DNA of 64,000 nucleotides, taken from NCBI RefSeq assembly GCF_020149935.1, contig NZ_CP083757.1, positions 3,187,501-3,251,500 of the forward strand, read 5' to 3'. How positions within the stretch are numbered: position 1 is the first letter of the stretch; each line of letters starts with the position of its first letter. Below, in pieces: positions 63,709 to 64,000 of the stretch. Below the pieces are notes generated by a model, which was not told the origin of the DNA, made no database searches, and was given only the letters and a program-made list of their open reading frames with translations. The stretch comes from Marinilongibacter aquaticus (lineage in GTDB: Bacteria > Bacteroidota > Bacteroidia > Cytophagales > Spirosomataceae). The position numbers and the translations under genes are program-made.

Positions 63709-64000
63709 TTAGGGGTTTAATGTCAGTGTTTGTGTAATTGAGCTGCTTTCTTCTTGAGCGTCTTTCAAGAATATGAGCGGCAATAATTCTCCTTTTACCC
63801 ACGAATCGATCATGTTGTCGTAATGAGCACTCGCCGGATTACCCGATTGCCCTCCGGGGTAAAGACCGTAGGCTTTGGGCCAATTTTTATCGAGTTGCAC
63901 AACCATTCGCCACGAAGGCCCGGTTTTTCCTGTTGTGGCATTGACAATTCTTTTGCCTCCTCCATTTTCAATGTGATTGCGGCTGAAAGCTTCAAATGCA
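63709..64000 (-). CDS. Penicillin acylase family protein (C-terminal end, partial)
   Basis: The last 96 codons of a larger gene that begins outside the window. The end GPSWRMVVQLDK, then YGLYPGGQSGNPASAHYDNMI and WVKGELLPLIF, matches the C-terminus of penicillin G/quorum-quenching acylases, which are secreted Ntn-hydrolases. Substrate is unknown. The frame is open to the window edge. Confidence 0.9.
   Translation of the reverse strand, partial: AFEAFSRNHIENGGGKRIVNATTGKTGPSWRMVVQLDKNWPKAYGLYPGGQSGNPASAHYDNMIDSWVKGELLPLIFLKDAQEESSSITQTLTLNP

Overview
The window reads as chromosomal DNA of a Bacteroidota bacterium, most likely order Cytophagales (Spirosomaceae-like). This rests on a SusC/RagA-type TonB receptor, a 1102-residue SecA, DUF2911, DUF4230, NIPSNAP and DUF1080/PA14 proteins, an ECF sigma factor paired with an anti-sigma/beta-barrel protein, an almost complete absence of Shine-Dalgarno sequences, and repeated matches to the Bacteroidota promoter -7 box TAnnTTTG. 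The taxonomic placement is inference; no rRNA is present. I see no mobile element, CRISPR array, phage gene or replication origin.

Layout. 1-1989 is the N-terminal part of a SusC receptor. 2.5-7.4 kb holds an SDR oxidoreductase, secA and a DUF4230 protein. 7.6-10.8 kb has a JmjC-like cupin protein, a secreted double-NIPSNAP protein and an OmpA-family porin. 10.8-14.5 kb is a two-gene operon (DUF1080+PA14 protein, then a PQQ-dehydrogenase-like protein with a C-terminal haem c domain). 14.6-18.0 kb is an overlapping pair of lipoproteins of unknown function. 18.0-25.3 kb carries two ABC exporters, small envelope proteins and der. 25.6-33.3 kb is the most interesting region: a divergent type III polyketide synthase facing UbiA prenyltransferase, methyltransferase and FAD oxidoreductase genes. 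These are followed on the same strand by six genes joined by 1-4 bp overlaps or tiny gaps (YceI, YHS, ATP-grasp, outer-membrane protein, DinB-like, NRDE/TANGO2). 33.3-38.2 kb holds a PhoD-like phosphatase, a DMT transporter, era and a serine hydrolase. 38.4-40.8 kb is a glycan-modifying operon (GT2, formyltransferase, NodB deacetylase). 40.9-48.3 kb has a lipoprotein, an initiator tRNA, recX, sppA, gyrB and fadD. 48.4-55.0 kb has three glycosyltransferases, a YciI protein, ribD, an ECF sigma factor and its membrane-spanning partner. 55.2-64 kb has typA, a carboxylesterase divergent from a NUDIX-type regulator with a near-perfect operator palindrome, a three-gene GDP-heptose operon ending in an HddC-GmhB fusion, a Skp/OmpH lipoprotein and the end of a penicillin acylase gene.

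How they fit together. Housekeeping GTPases and secretion genes (secA, der, era, typA, sppA) are interspersed with envelope and surface-glycan genes: GDP-D-glycero-D-manno-heptose synthesis, six glycan enzymes and MsbA-like exporters. The polyketide/prenyl cluster looks like a specialised lipid or quinone pathway. Its possible co-transcription with a polyisoprenoid-binding YceI protein and five further genes is the best candidate here for an undescribed system.

Gene-free stretches over 300 bp: only 1990-2491, which holds the susC upstream region and a strong terminator. Other gaps are short and are covered by the site entries where something is visible.
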